Assembly: GCF_918797505.1 (NCBI RefSeq)
Contig: NC_092801.1
Span: forward strand, 7,440,001 to 7,504,000
Reading direction: 5' to 3'
DNA from: Bemisia tabaci
Lineage: Eukaryota; Arthropoda; Insecta; Hemiptera; Aleyrodidae
Length of the DNA: 64,000 bases
The stretch's first letter is position 1, and each line of letters opens with the position of its first letter. The notes below the pieces were generated by a model, which was not told the DNA's origin, searched no databases, and was given only the letters and a program-made list of their open reading frames with translations. The translations under genes were made by a program, and so were the position numbers. This document shows, piece by piece, positions 50,436-64,000 of this stretch.

Positions 50436-53400
50436 ACAGGCCGTGGAAGCCGTACTTACGGGTTATAAAGATATACCGTCCTCATTCCGGGCTCAGGGAC
50501 CGAAAGTTCGAATCACGGACAGTAGGTCTACAAAACAAAGGTCTACTCACAAAATGTGTACATTTTTTGGTCTACAGTCAAAATGTCTACATTCAAAATG
50601 TCTTCAGTTAAGAAGTCTACTTTTAGAATGCCTAAGAAAGTAAATGTCTACATATAACGCGTATATTAAAGGAAAATGAATACACGATGATTCTTCTCCA
50701 TAGATACAACTAAAGAAGTAACTGATGTGAGTTCACCCTACCTACTCCATTCAGAAGTGAACTTTCTGAGTATGGACTTTTTTGTAGAAGACATTATTAT
50801 TTGTAGACATTTTCGCAGTGGACTTTTTAGTTCTAGACATTGTAAATAAAGACCAAAAAATGTATACTCTCTGCTTGTGGACATTTTTGCTGTAGATCTT
50901 CTGTCTGCATACCGAAAGTTCCGGGCGTAGCACCAGAAGTAATCGAAGCAACGGCTCCAGCACCCGGAACTTTCGGTCTCTGAACCCGGAACGGAAGTTA
51001 TGTCTATATAGACAGTATTTTTTTTTTTTTTTAGTGCACATTTGCAGGATCCTCAGAGACTGGAAAGCGCGAGGCGGAAGATGGCTCGTAGAGGGAAGTC
51101 AGATGGTCCGGGGGTCGTCTCGCCCCTAAAAAATCGTGGAAGTTGAGAGGCCCTCGTTTCGGCGGGGTCAGTATCGGATGACACGGCGTCGCTCGCCCGA
51201 CGTAAGGGCGTATCACGATCCCCACGTGAGCCCCAGAAATCATGCGTTTATACGTGAAGCGAGGCTCATGGGAAATTGAGGTTGCGCCCTTTTGTCGGAG
51301 CGAGGGGCGACGATGGATGGAAGACGAGCAGGACATCCACCTCGGCCACCGCCCCTCTGGCTCGAGCATGTAAGTTCCGCTCGCCTCGTCTGAATATTCG
51401 GTCTCGACGCCGGCAGATTTCGCCCTCTAATTAGCAGATGTTGCTCCGAGGATGCCAGATCAGACGCTTCACTGAAAAAAAATTCTCGGCGTTTTTACCA
51501 AGGTCCGTTGGTACCTTTACCATCTCACTTTTTTTTACCAATTATTGGTAATTTTACCAAGACAGACTGGAAAGCTTACCTAAAAACCGGTATTTTTACT
51601 GTTTTTTTTAAGATAAGAGTACCACTTTTATTGGTAATCAATTCCCGGTAACTTTGCCATTTTATCGCGGTAATTCTACCACAGTCGATAAAAAATATTG
51701 GCGTTTTTACCAAAATCCGGTAAAATTACCGAGAAAGTTCAATAATTTTGCCGAAATTTCTCGGTAAAATTACCAATTCCATAAATGGTAATCTTACCAA
51801 GAAAAAACTTGGATCAAATAGAACCCTGAATTCTTGGTAATTTTACCCTTTTCTTAGTAAATACACCTAGATTTTTTTTTCAGTATTTATTCTTCACTTC
51901 AATGGAGATGTTGCATGTGTGAGGAATTTGCGATTTGACTGTTGATTCATATGTAAAAGTTCGCGAGAAACACGATGGTGCCACTGGTTTTCTCTGAAAT
52001 CAACTCCCGAGCTCAAAAAAAGCTCTTAAGTTGAGGCCAAAATGACCGGGGATATCCCACGCTATCCTGAGAGTCCACCTTTACATGAAGACGAACTTTC
52101 CATGCAAAGATAGGGAGCAAATACATTAACAGAGTTGCCGTGTTTTCAGTTTTAGAGTCCCCAAACAAAGTGGCAGCCCTGTCAATGTATTTGCTCCCTA
52201 TCTTCGCATGGAGAGTTTGTCTTGATGTAGAGGGGACTCTCAGGATAACGTCGGATATCCCCTCCATTTTGGCCTCAACTTGAGAGCTTTTTTGGAGCTT
52301 GGGAGATGATTTTAGAGAAAACCAGTGGCACCATCGTGTTTCTCGCAAACTTTTACTTAAGAATCAATGGTCAAATCGCAAATTCCTTACACATGCAACA
52401 TCTCCATTGGTTTTCTTTTATTTCCTTCCAGTCCAGGCAATAATATAGAGGCAAAAAAGGAGCTGTTTGCATCTTGAGGAGTGTTTACCCCGTGACGTAG
52501 GTCGCCACAGCATGGCAAACAAAAACCGATATCCAAAGTATGAAGAACGGACCATAACGTCCGATTTTTTTTTGCTTAAATCGACACATGATATAAAGTC
52601 AACCACTTTATATAGATTGACTTTTCTCCATAAACTACATCATCTCCAAGAAAATCGATGATAAATGTCGCCCGTACCGACCTACGTCATCAGGGTCGGA
52701 CTGGCTCGCATCTGAGGGCGTAGACCCTTGTAGTGTAATATTTCCTGGTAGGGCATCCCCTTCGTGGAGAGAGGATCAGAAAATGTTGGCAAAGAAGCAC
52801 AAGTTTATGCTATTTTCAGGCTCAAAGTTTATTAACCTTACGGAGTTAAAATTGCAAAATTGAACGTATTGAAGTAACCGACAGACTTCTGATGTTATAG
52901 AACACATAAAAAATTAAAGCCACTAGTCGATCCAAGCACCATTATTTCCAAAAGAACCGAGCCGTTACTGCGGTTTACACGAGCTGAAGACGTGGGTCTG
53001 CAAAGCCATCCTAAAAAAGAATCAGACAAGAACCTGAAAAAAGAAGAAAGAAAAAGTATCAAGACGGCAAAAGGCAGGAAAGACGCATTCGGGCCTCTTT
53101 TTAAACTTTTCTCCTGAATCCGAGCGACACCTCATTGACAGCACATAGCAGAGCATTCGCTCACGCTTCACGCCATCGCGCCTTCAATTTTTCAGATGCA
53201 GCACGGACGTCCATCAAGTACGAATAGTTGTATCTCTGCGCCGTCGTAAACGCGCATCCTTTCCCTAATTCTATTTCCATAATTTGTTCGTTACCGTTTG
53301 TCCTATTCGTAATGGTGCTTCAAGCACTGCGTAAGTAACACTTAACACAGCGGAAGGTGAGAGAGATGTGTTTGGGCCTCTTTTAACTTTTCTCCCGAAT

Positions 53401-56400
53401 CTGAGTAACACCGCATTGATAGCATATAACAGAGCATTGTGAGCTCACGCTTCGCGTCATCGCGCCTTCAATTTTTCAGATACAGCACGGACGTCCGTCA
53501 AGTACGAATAGTTGTATCTCTGTGCCGTCGTTAACACTCTTCCTTTCCCTCGCTTTATTTCCATGTTGTTTTTGTGTGCGTTTATCTTATTTATGATGGT
53601 GCTTCAAACTAGGAGCATAGAGCAGAGCATTGCGAGTTCACGACTCACGCCATCGTGTCTTACATTTTTCATATGCAATGTGGACATCAGTCACAACCCA
53701 ACTAACGGTACATACACTGTTGCTGAATAATTAGAAATTGCAGTTCCGAATGGCAAAGTGTAGTCCATAAATCGATACATTTTGGTTCGCACTTTGTCTG
53801 GTGGTCCACTACACTTTTGAAAACATTATGTCTTTTTCCAGCTCTCTGCATGTCAAAATTTTTAGTGTGACTTGTTTCCGCGCTTAAATTTGCATTTTCT
53901 TGCATCTCTCTCAAGTTAATTATTAATTTCAAATTATCCGGAAGTTTCCGAAATTTTTTCGCAAAATCGGAATTTTCCCGGAGAATTCCCAGAACTTTCT
54001 CGGAACTTTCCCCGGAACATCATGAATTGGACTACATTTTGCAATTTGGAACTATAAATTCTGGCTCATTCGAAAAAACACATATGTTCATAAGGAAACG
54101 AATGGCGCATACGTTGTTTTTAAACCGAGCTAGAATTAATAATTCCAAATTGCAAAATGTAGTCCAATTCTGGTGCAAAAGCCCTGTCTTGTTGTCACCA
54201 AGTGCAGTTCACTGTGTTATTTTCTTCGCTTTTTAGTTCTTACATCGAGCGTTTACCCTTAAGACGGTGTAAATTTTTGTGGAAACGCCGGCAAGAACAA
54301 CAAGAAGAGACAAATGAGGAGTAATTTTAGTTGGGCGGAACTTGGCCGGCATCCGGAGGTCATCAGGGAGCGGAGCGCCAGGGCAGCGCGCGGCTCCAGA
54401 ATTTGCTCCGGTCCCAGAGGCAGCCAAATTCAAATTAGTCTCAATTTTTCAGCCGTCCCATCCTTTGCCAAATTTACTAAGTGTGCACCGTCTCAATCGT
54501 GAGGTCACCATGAAGGAGGCATGTAATCACTAAAGGATCTGTTCAAAACGTACTTTTTACGATGTTTTGACCCCCCCTCCCCCTTGTAACGCACTCGTAA
54601 CGCAGCTCTACACCTCCCGTTGAATTACGTGACGGTGGCCTGACCCCCCCCCCCCCAATTTTTAAAAAAGTCAAGAAAACGCTGAGTAAACAGCTTGGAA
54701 AAATTCGGTTTTTTTTTTACATATTTCGTTGAAATACGACGGGAAGAGATCGATAAAGGAGTAAAAATATATGATTAGATTCATTCAGGAAGGGCGGAAT
54801 TTTTAATTTTTTACCCCCCCCCCCCCCCCCCGGCTCGGAATTGTTACGTAACGCTGGGTTTGACCCCCTTTGTAACGCACCGTAATGCTGGCTCTAACTC
54901 TGCCGTGATAGCGAAGAGAGCTGTAAGTGCAAAAATGAAGTTTTGAGAAAACGGGCTCAGAAGCTTCTGACAAGATCATTTTATTGAAAGAAGCCTCCGT
55001 TCTTTGTCAAATTGCCACTAATCGTCCGGAAGACTCCTAGAAATCGTATGGATGATTAAAAATCGACCGATTTTATTCCCACTACATTAAAAGGGTATTT
55101 TTCATTTTCATGCTAGGTTATTGTTAGGCAAGACAGCCGTAGGTGCTATCTTCTGCATGCTTTCCTGGTTGCGTTTTGGACGCACAACAAACGCATTTTC
55201 AGGTTAGAAATTGGCAGAAGAGGGCGGCACTTAACCGGAAAGCACTGTTTTCATTGGCTCTCATGCATCTACGGCTGTCTTGAAAAAAAACTGTGTCATT
55301 TTTTGTGCACTTACGGCTTTTTCATACGTCTCGTTTTCATTAAATTAGGATGACTTTTGCTGTTTTCGCTGTCTCGGTAATTTCATCTAAAAGAGTTTAG
55401 ACGAATTTTGAAGAAAACTCGATTTCGAAAATTTTGCGCTTACGGCTCTCTTCGCTATCACGGCAGAACTCCCCTCCCCCGAGTGCGTAACGTAAGACTT
55501 GGGCCCCTAATGTGCATCATTAGGACGACTCTGTTTTCCTCCGTGTCAGTGACCACTCCGTCCATTTTGTCTCTGTGCGGGAGTCATTTCGCAAACCCGA
55601 AATCCTTGGCTCGCAGTCTGTAATTTTTGGACTCGGAAGGGGCTGAACGCCAGACACTCCAGCCCCTTCCTTCTCCTCCCCCCCTTCCCCGACTGCAGCT
55701 ACGACGAATCGGGCAGCTCTCGCGCGTAATTATCTTGTAATTTTGTGTTTCCGTCAGAGCGCCCGAATTCGCGGTCCTGCACAGAGCGCGGAGAGACTGG
55801 CAGAACTATGAGCGGAAACTCTAATCGAAAATGTGCAAGGAAGACAGGGCGAGGAAAGACAATGGACGAAAAATTCGCGCGAGGATCCTTTTTGCCATCG
55901 CTGCCAATTTGCTCCATTATTGATAAGCACTGAAAAAAAAATCTCGGTGTATTTACTAAGAAAAGGGTAAAATTACCAAGAATTCAGGGTTCTATTTGAT
56001 CCCAGTTTTTTCTTGGTAAAATTACCATTTATATTATTGAACTTTCTCGGCAATTTTACTGGACCTTGGTAAAAACGCCAATATTTTTTATCGACTGTGG
56101 TAGAATTACCGAGATAAAATGGCAAAGTTACCGGGAATTGATTACCAATAAAAGTGGTATTCTTACCTGAGAAAAACAGTAAAAATACCGGTTTTTAGGT
56201 AAGCTTACCAGTCTTTCTTAGTAAAATTACCAATAATTGGTAAAAAAATGAGATGGTAAAGGTACCAACGGACCTTGGTAAAAACGCCGAGAATTTTTTT
56301 TTTCAGTGTAATGGACTTTCAGCCTTTCTTTCTGCCCTCCAAAAACGCGATTTTCCTTCTGGACAAGCCCGCTTTTAAAAGTCCAAATAGACCGTCTATA

Positions 56401-59400
56401 AATTACGTAGTTCAGAGTGAGGGGGGTCGGGTTGAGGAGAGCTTTATGCCATTTTGTTTTTTCGTGTTAATGGATAGGAGCCTACGTCCCAAAAGCGTTA
56501 CAACGGGGGAGGGGCAAAACTGCCAAAAAAGTGCGTTACGTAATTTAATGACGGCCTCACAGACTTGAAGGAATTTCAAATGCGCCGGAAAAGCGAAAAA
56601 ATGATGGAAATGATGCACTACGGCGGTCAAATGGCTATCTTCTCTCATTTCCCACTAATGTTTGTTAAAATAGAACCATTTCAATGTGGAATGGACCACT
56701 AGACAAGGTACGAATTTAAGCAATCTGATACATGTTTCTTAACCAGAATTTCACGTAAAACACGATTCGCGCAACGAAAATTACTGAAACTAACTCCTAA
56801 CGAAGATACTATCGTTTTTATTTCACATTGGTTACGAGGAATTTGAACTGCCCGCTCTCAAGAAACTCAAAGCTCTACGTGAGTCAAATCGCTCACTACA
56901 ACGGTTTCAGAAAGCTTCTCAATCGAGCAATGTTCATTTTCCACCATGTGTTGTTCAAACTATAGGTAAGCAATTTGCTATAGCTGAGCCAAAGCGTCAA
57001 GATTGAGGTTGCCAGATTTTTATACAGCAGAGACTGTCATAATAACATTCAGCGCGCGATGTGAATCACGTAGAGAATTGAGTTTTCATGAGCGGGTGGT
57101 TTGAATTCACGTATCAAGAATCGTTAAATATCTTTGGAAGGAGTTGAATTCGGTAATTTTCGTTGTGCGCGTCGTATTCTACGTGAAATTTTAGTTACGA
57201 GTCATGTATCAGAATGCTGAAATTCGTACCTTATCTAGTGGTCCATTGTAAATTGCAAACGCGTGTTAACTACAGACAAAATGAATGAGAATCGAATCTT
57301 ATTCTGAAGATAGTTTGGACTATCATATTATTTTCATGTACGAGGAGTAGAGAGGCATTGACAGAAATCGCAGAGGCTCGTGCTCGTCTCTGATTGGTGC
57401 CGAGTGGCATCATTCTGTTCGGCGCGAAACCGCGCGGGGCGTTTTAAATCTGCGGAAAAGTTACGCTCTTTGAATTGCTTATTTCTCGTTCTGCGTTACT
57501 TTTTTTGCGTTTTTAATGTGAGCATCGTGTTCCACGCATCAGTTACCTTTAGAAACGTGTTTACGGAAGTCGAAATTCGTTCACGGTTTACTGACCCGTT
57601 AATGGCTTTCAGATGTATTGTTACATAGAATCAAAAGGAGGGTATGGATTGGATCGACATGAATCGATCGAAAAATGAATTCGTGAATCGATCGACACCA
57701 ATTCGATCGACATGAATCGATTGACACCGAATCGATCGAAAAATTACTAAAAACCCGGTACCGATTCGATCAAAAAATTATTAAAAACCCGGTATCGATT
57801 CGATCGACATGAATGGATCGAAAATTAAAACGTGAATCGATCGACACCGATTCGATCGAAAAAATTCTAATGATTAACGGGCTTGTCGATCGACTCACGG
57901 GTTTGTCGATCGATTCACGGGTTTGTCGATTGACTCACGGCACGAACGAAGGCCCTTGTTGGAAGATCACGAAAGTTTCGTAACTATTGTTTTTTGAGTC
58001 GCTAATTGCAAAGATTTTAACAACCTGACCTATTAATTGTGGGCAAGTTTATGACACGCTGCGGTACAGCGTGCTGCCAGCTCGAAGCGCACATTGGCGC
58101 CTACAAACCTAAAGCAAAGGGACACTTCCTGCATTGCGCAATGCTTGAAGTATCCCCTTAGGTTTGTAAGCGCCATGTACGCATTGCGCAATGCTTGAAG
58201 TATCCCCTTAGGTTTGTAGGCGCCATGTGCGCATTGCGCAATGCTTGAATCAATCGACCGTGAATCGATCAACGTGAATCGATCGACACCGATTCGATCG
58301 AAAAATTATTAAAAAACCGGTATCGATTCGATCGACATGAATGGATCGAAAATTAAAACGTGAATCGATCGACACCGATTCGATCGAAAAAATTCTAATG
58401 ATTCACGGGCTTGTCGATCGACTCACGGGTTTGTCGATCCATTCACGGCTTTTATCGATCCGTTCACGGGTTTGTCGGTCTGTTCACGAGTTTGTCGATC
58501 AGTTCACGGCTTTTGTCGATCGATTCACGGCTTTTGTCGATCGATTCACAGGTTTGTGGACCAATTCATGGTGGTCGATCGAATCGGTGTCGATTGATTC
58601 GTGTCGATTGTCGGGCAGGACAAACCATTAATAATAATAAAATAAATGAAAATCGAAAAAAAAATAACTGAGAGGTGTGGACTGTATGAGTTTTTGTGTT
58701 AAAGGATACCAGGCTGCGCGGAGCCGGCTTCAGAACGAGTCTGGGTTCCCTAACTTTTTGAGGCGAGATCGAGATCGAACAAAAATACTAAGAGATGAAT
58801 GAGTTGATTGAAAAAGAAGTTTCACATGAGAGGCGGAAGGCCAAGAAAATTAACTGACGAATGGCTGGAAGAGCCTTAATAAGAAACTAAACGAAATTAT
58901 ACGAATTTTAAAGTGAACTTTTAATGAGAGCAAAGAAAACCTAACTAAAACGCGACACCTCTGGAAACCAGAGGGAAAAGTCTCTACTGGGAATCCAGTA
59001 GGAAAACCGAAAATAATAAAAAAAAAAAAAACCTACTTAAGAGAAAATAATACACTGCTGGGAACCAGCAGGAAAAACTTACAATCAGAAAATACTTATT
59101 TAGCTGCTGGGATCCAGCAGGAGAGAGAGAGCTTGAGCCGAGAGGTGAGTGACTACTGGAAGCCAGTAGTTATGGCAAGAGATCGAATACTTACGAATTG
59201 GACATGGACCCAGAGGGGACCCTAGTTAGAGCCATGCCAATCCAATTAATGAGAGACGTGAAAATAAAGCAGAAAAAACCAACTAGAAAACAAATGATAA
59301 AAAAGCTGGGCAAAGCAAAGGCAAAAGTTACATACCCTAATCAGGGTGAGAACATAAAATTAAATTCTTCTTAAGATTTCTCCGGGAAAAACGGGAGCGG

Positions 59401-62400
59401 GAGAAAACAGGATAATCAAGGCGATACCCGCGGCATCTACCGGCGCGACGCGGTACCGCGGGATTTCAGTCGGTTCAGCGCGGGGAGAGATATGCGCTGG
59501 CCGTCGGTGACGGCGGCTCATTTCGACGATGCCGCATAACGTTCCAACTGGTTGAACATACCCGCCCCGTTGGAAACACCCAGTTTCCAAAAAACAAACA
59601 AAAAATGGAGAACGAACAAAAGGGAAGTTTGATAGCTTGGTAAATAATTGTTTAATTTCATTAAACACTTCTGAATACTAAAATTCAAACTTAAAAAAAA
59701 AAATCTTAGCGAGCTTAAAGAGTAAAAATGAGAGCAATGCAAAAGAAATTCGTTAGAATTTGCAAATTTCGCGCGAGAACGAGGAGATCGTTCATGGGTC
59801 TGGTAGTGGAACCAGTTTGCGAAGAGGGCGCAGGAGCTTCGTGCCATTGAAATGGACTTCGGCGGTGCGAGGGGTTTTATCTCGCCCGGGGAGAAGCTTC
59901 ACTATACGTCCAAGAGGCCAATTTCTCGGTGGGGAGGACTCACCAAGTACAAACACCAGATCTCCAGGCTTAGGAGGGGATTGGTGATTTCGCCATTTTT
60001 CTCGGGGCATAAGAGAATGCAAATATTCATTGGACCACCTCTTCCAGAAAACTTGATGGAGGTTCCTAAGGAGTTCCCATCTATCGAGGCGGTTCAAGGG
60101 AGTAACTGAATAATCATACTCAGGGACATCCGTGAGGGGGGCACCTATGATAAAATGGCCGGGTGACAGATAATCGATTCCATCATTTGGATCTGAGGAC
60201 AGACGGCACAAAGGGCGACTGTTGAGAATGGCCTCGATTTTGTGAAGCACTGTAGAGAATTCTTCATAAGTGAGAGGATGAGGCTCCAGAGACCTGCGTA
60301 AGTGATGCTTCACCGATTTTACTGCAGCTTCCCAGATTCCCCCGGTCCATGGCGCGCAAGGCGTTGAGAAGGACCAACGAATATTTCGTTGAGAAAGGTG
60401 CTCGCTTATTTCATCTTGATGCTTTGCGAGGAATTGGAAAACTTCTCGGAGATGACGAGCCGTTTTAGTGAAGTTAGTTCCATTGTCAGACATAATTTGT
60501 TGACATAATCCTCGTCGGGCCACGAAACGATCAAGAGCGTCCATAAATTTGGCGCCCGTTAATTCTGTCACCAATTCTAAGTGTAGAGCCTTAGTGGATA
60601 GGCAAACAAATATACAGATCCAAGCTTTAGAAATTCGAGCGTTTCTCCTATTATGTTCTTTGATGTGCATCGGTCCTGCATAATCGACTCCGACGTTCAA
60701 GAAGCATCTAATTTGAGAGAATCGGATGGGAGGTAAATCCGCCATTACAGGTTGGAAAGATCGGGCCTTGTACTTGTAACACCGGATGCACTGGTGGATT
60801 ACCTTCTTCAGCAGTCCCCGAATACCGATAATCCAGTAGTTCCGTTGGATAGCTGCTTGAGTGGAGGTTATTTCAGAGTGAAAATTAATATTATGATAGT
60901 GGTGACAAATTAACTGAGCCAAGTGAGATTCTCGGGGAATCAGAAAGGGGTGCTTCGCATTTAAAGGGAGATTAGCATGTTTCAAGCGACCGCCTACCCT
61001 GAGAAGACCCAGGGAGTCAATAAAAGGAGATAAAGAGGCAAAGGTGGGAGGGCATTCATCTTGAGACTCGATTGTGTGGATTTCCTTGGAGAGATGAAAA
61101 CGTTGAGTGATTCGCACGCAGAAGTCGCGAGAAGAGTCCCGTTCCTCAGGAGTGAGAATGTTTGAGGAGTGATGAGGATGGTTTGAGCGCGACTTGCGAG
61201 TAAGCATTACGAAGCGCCTTATATATCCAATGGTTCCAACGAGCTTGGATAATGAGGAAAATTTAGAGAAGAGTTCGATCCAGAAATTATAATTTTGCGG
61301 AACTGTTACCGCATATGATTGCTTTATCTCAGGCAGTTCTTCCGGTAAGGTTGCAGGCATCAGCGGCCATGAGTCGAAGCGTTGACGCAGGAAAGGGGGT
61401 CCATGGAGCCACAGGGGAGAATCGAGGAGTGCAGAGGGAGTCGCACCTCGGGAGAGTAAATCGGCTGGGTTGAAATCCGTGGAGATGTGGTGCCAAATTC
61501 CGGAGGGGCAAATTTCGATTATTCGACTAACTCTATTGGAGACAAAAGTATGCAGTAGATGGGGGGATTTTTGCAGCCATCCCAGCACAGTAGTTGAGTC
61601 AGTGAAGAGGAGAATTTCAGTTAGACTGAGCGAGTCAAAATGCACCTCAAGAGACTGCAAAAGTTGCGCGAGAAGCAAAGCTGCGGAGAGTTCTAAACGA
61701 GGGATGGTGAGGGTTGGCGATAAAGGAGCGACTTTACTTTTAGCGCATATCAAATTCGAGTCGAAATTTCCATCAGAGCGAGATGACACCAGATAGAACA
61801 CGGCACCGTAGCCAAGGAGACTGGCATCGCAGAATCCTACTAAACGAAAGTCCTTTGAGTGAGGAGAGATGAGGAGGCGAGGGACTTTGAAGTTCTCCAG
61901 TTGGTGCATTTCACTAGTAAACTGCATCCAGAGCTTATGCAGATCAGGCCCTACGAGTTGATCCCAGTCGAGAGTTCGTCGCCACAACAGCTGCATGAAG
62001 TGTTTCATCCAAAAGATGACCGGGGCCAACCATCCGCAAGGGTCGAAGGCACGAGCAATATAGGATAGAACTGATCGCTTGGTGACAGGTGTGTCTGAGG
62101 AATACGTAGATATCCTATAAATGAACGAATCTATTTCTGGAATCCAACCTGAGCCTAAAACCGAGAGGAAACCATCTTCGAAATCCCTTATACTAACAAA
62201 AGTGGCGCGCCTATCCGGGTGTATGTCTGCCATGACTTCCGGGGAGTTACTGGCCATTTTATGGAGGGTAAAACCTCCCTTATCTGCGATGCCGATTAAT
62301 TCGTCCTTGAGTTGGATAGTGCAAGGGACATCAGAAGATCCGGTTGTGATGTCATCTACATAAGTATAATCATGCAGTGATTTTGATGCTAGAGGAAAAT

Positions 62401-64000
62401 CTGGCTTTTCATCAGTAGATAGTTGTCTCACCGAGCGCTGAGCGAGGAAGGCTGATGGGGTGAGACCGTAAGTTACAGTCAGTAACTCATATTCCTGAAT
62501 TTCAGACTCAGGATGAGGGCGCCAGAATATGTGTTGATACTGGCAATCTTCGTCTCGAACTAGAACTTGCCGATACATCATCTTGATATCACAGCAGAGA
62601 GCTATCGGTTGCAGGCGGAAGTTGAAGATAATATCCGGAATATCCCGTTGCAGTTTAGGTCCTTTCATTAGAAAATCATTGAGAGAGCGCTGATTTTCAT
62701 CACGAGCCGAACCATTAAATACGGCGCGGACCTTAGTGGTGCTAGAGGACTCTTTGATGACTGGATGATGTGGTATGATGTATTTGGAGGGCTTATCTGC
62801 GAGCTTCATATGATCAAGACTCAAATACTCGAGAAAAAATTTTGATAGGCTTCATAAAGAGGAGGGTCCTTTTTGAGCCTTCTTTCCAGTGATAAATATT
62901 GTTTGAAAGCTTGAGCTCGATTGGAGCCGAGATTTTTTGGGTCACCAGAAAAGGGGAGGGGCACAACATAACGGCCTTGCGGAGTACGAGAGTGCTGCTG
63001 AGCGAATAAATTTTCACAAGCTGTTTCCGCAGGGTCAGGAGCCCTTTTCTGAGAGATGCTTTCAATTTCCCAAAATTTGCAGAGAGCATTTTCAAGAGGT
63101 CGGAGAGTAGTCAAAAATGAGAAAAAATTGAGATGACAATATCGAGAGTCAGATGCAGGAGCATTTCCGATGAGGACCCATCCAAAAATTGATGAGTAAC
63201 AATGAGGATTTGATTGATTTTGGAGCTTTTCACCCAGCATGACGTCACCATACAAATCAGCTCCGAGGAGAAAATCGATTTCGGAAGTCTTGTGGAAGTC
63301 AGGGTCAGCGAGTTGCAGAGAGTTGACTTGAGCTATTACAGAAGCAGCTACATTGAGGGGAGGCTGGGGTTCTGCAATTGATTTCAGTACGAGAGCTGAA
63401 GCTTTAATTTGTGATGATGGCTGAGTGCGTGAGATGAGTGTGCAGTCAGAGCGGCCGATGGGGTTGGGTACGGAGGAACTCGAGAGGCCCGATAAGCGCT
63501 GCTGAAAAGGTTGAATTTTGAGTCCAAGCCGCCTAGCGCATTTTTCTGTTATAGCACTGATTTGTGATCCGTTATCGATCATCACGCGTACTGTTTGAAG
63601 TTCCCCGCTTGAGTCTCTGCATAGGACAAGAGCCGTGCCTAACAGCACAATCTGTGTAGTATTATGCTGGGAAGCACATGTATGCGCAGATTTGGGGGGC
63701 CCTGAGTCATTTGTGGTCAGTGTGGAGTCACCCTGTTTGTCATTCGAAGAGGGGCGATGGAGTAAGGTGTGATGTCTGTCCTTACAAGTATGACAAGTAA
63801 CCTTTGAGCCACACTGTGCGACTGAATGAGAGGTACCAAGACAATTGAAACAATTGCCAGCACTCTTAATAAATTCCCTGCGCTTTTCTGCCGAGAGATC
63901 CGAGAATTTGTAGCATTTATAGATGCTGTGATTGTTGGTCTTGCACAGAGAGCACTTGAAATTTGGAGATTTAGAGGCGTGCAGAGCAGCTTTAGGTGGG

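Overview
The window looks like a piece of a large, repeat-rich animal genome, most likely an arthropod and probably an insect. It is AT-rich overall with scattered GC-rich islands. It has no operons and no long cellular reading frames. It holds a BEL/Pao-type LTR retrotransposon (a metazoan group), a tRNA-derived SINE, and dozens of short inverted-repeat DNA transposons without transposase (hAT-like, Transib-like and CACTA/Mirage/Chapaev-like). The species cannot be read from the sequence alone.

Layout. 0-6 kb holds a 262-bp tandem duplication, the first copy of a moderately repeated segment (R1) and degenerate repeats. 6.5-9.1 kb holds a composite block that recurs at 20.7-21.5 kb, then a nested cluster of two elements beside a hAT-like element, all at AACTCCAC-like target sites. 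10.2-11.2 kb is a ~270-bp satellite. 13-19.6 kb is dense in fold-back elements and carries the SINE. 23.9-26.3 kb is a 1.2-kb fold-back element with internal ~129-bp tandem repeats. 29-31 kb is the second R1 copy, interrupted by a 1.47-kb element. 36.7-38.9 kb holds a ~188-bp satellite and a ~245-bp tandem duplication broken by a 548-bp element. 40.4-52.4 kb is layered hAT, Transib-like and CACTG-ended elements. 53-58.6 kb holds satellites and a TCGATCGA-rich minisatellite. From ~58.7 kb to the right edge a BEL/Pao element lies on the minus strand. It shows 3' LTR, polypurine tract, pol with RT, RNase H, integrase and DUF5641-like tail, protease and Gag zinc knuckles; its 5' part lies outside the window.

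The only convincing protein-coding sequence is this retroelement, and it is broken by a one-base frameshift near 62.83 kb. One 95-codon frame at 34.55-34.83 kb is a weak candidate for a host exon. No rRNA, functional tRNA or CRISPR array was seen.

The observations most worth following are these: five covarying stem-loops inside the BEL LTR; a MITE family that starts with the V(D)J heptamer CACAGTG and has 5-bp GC-rich duplications; two elements with inverted arrays of AAAATGTC(C/T)A words; several CACTG-ended families that share 2-bp target duplications; and insertions whose pre-insertion site survives as a paralogue in the same window.
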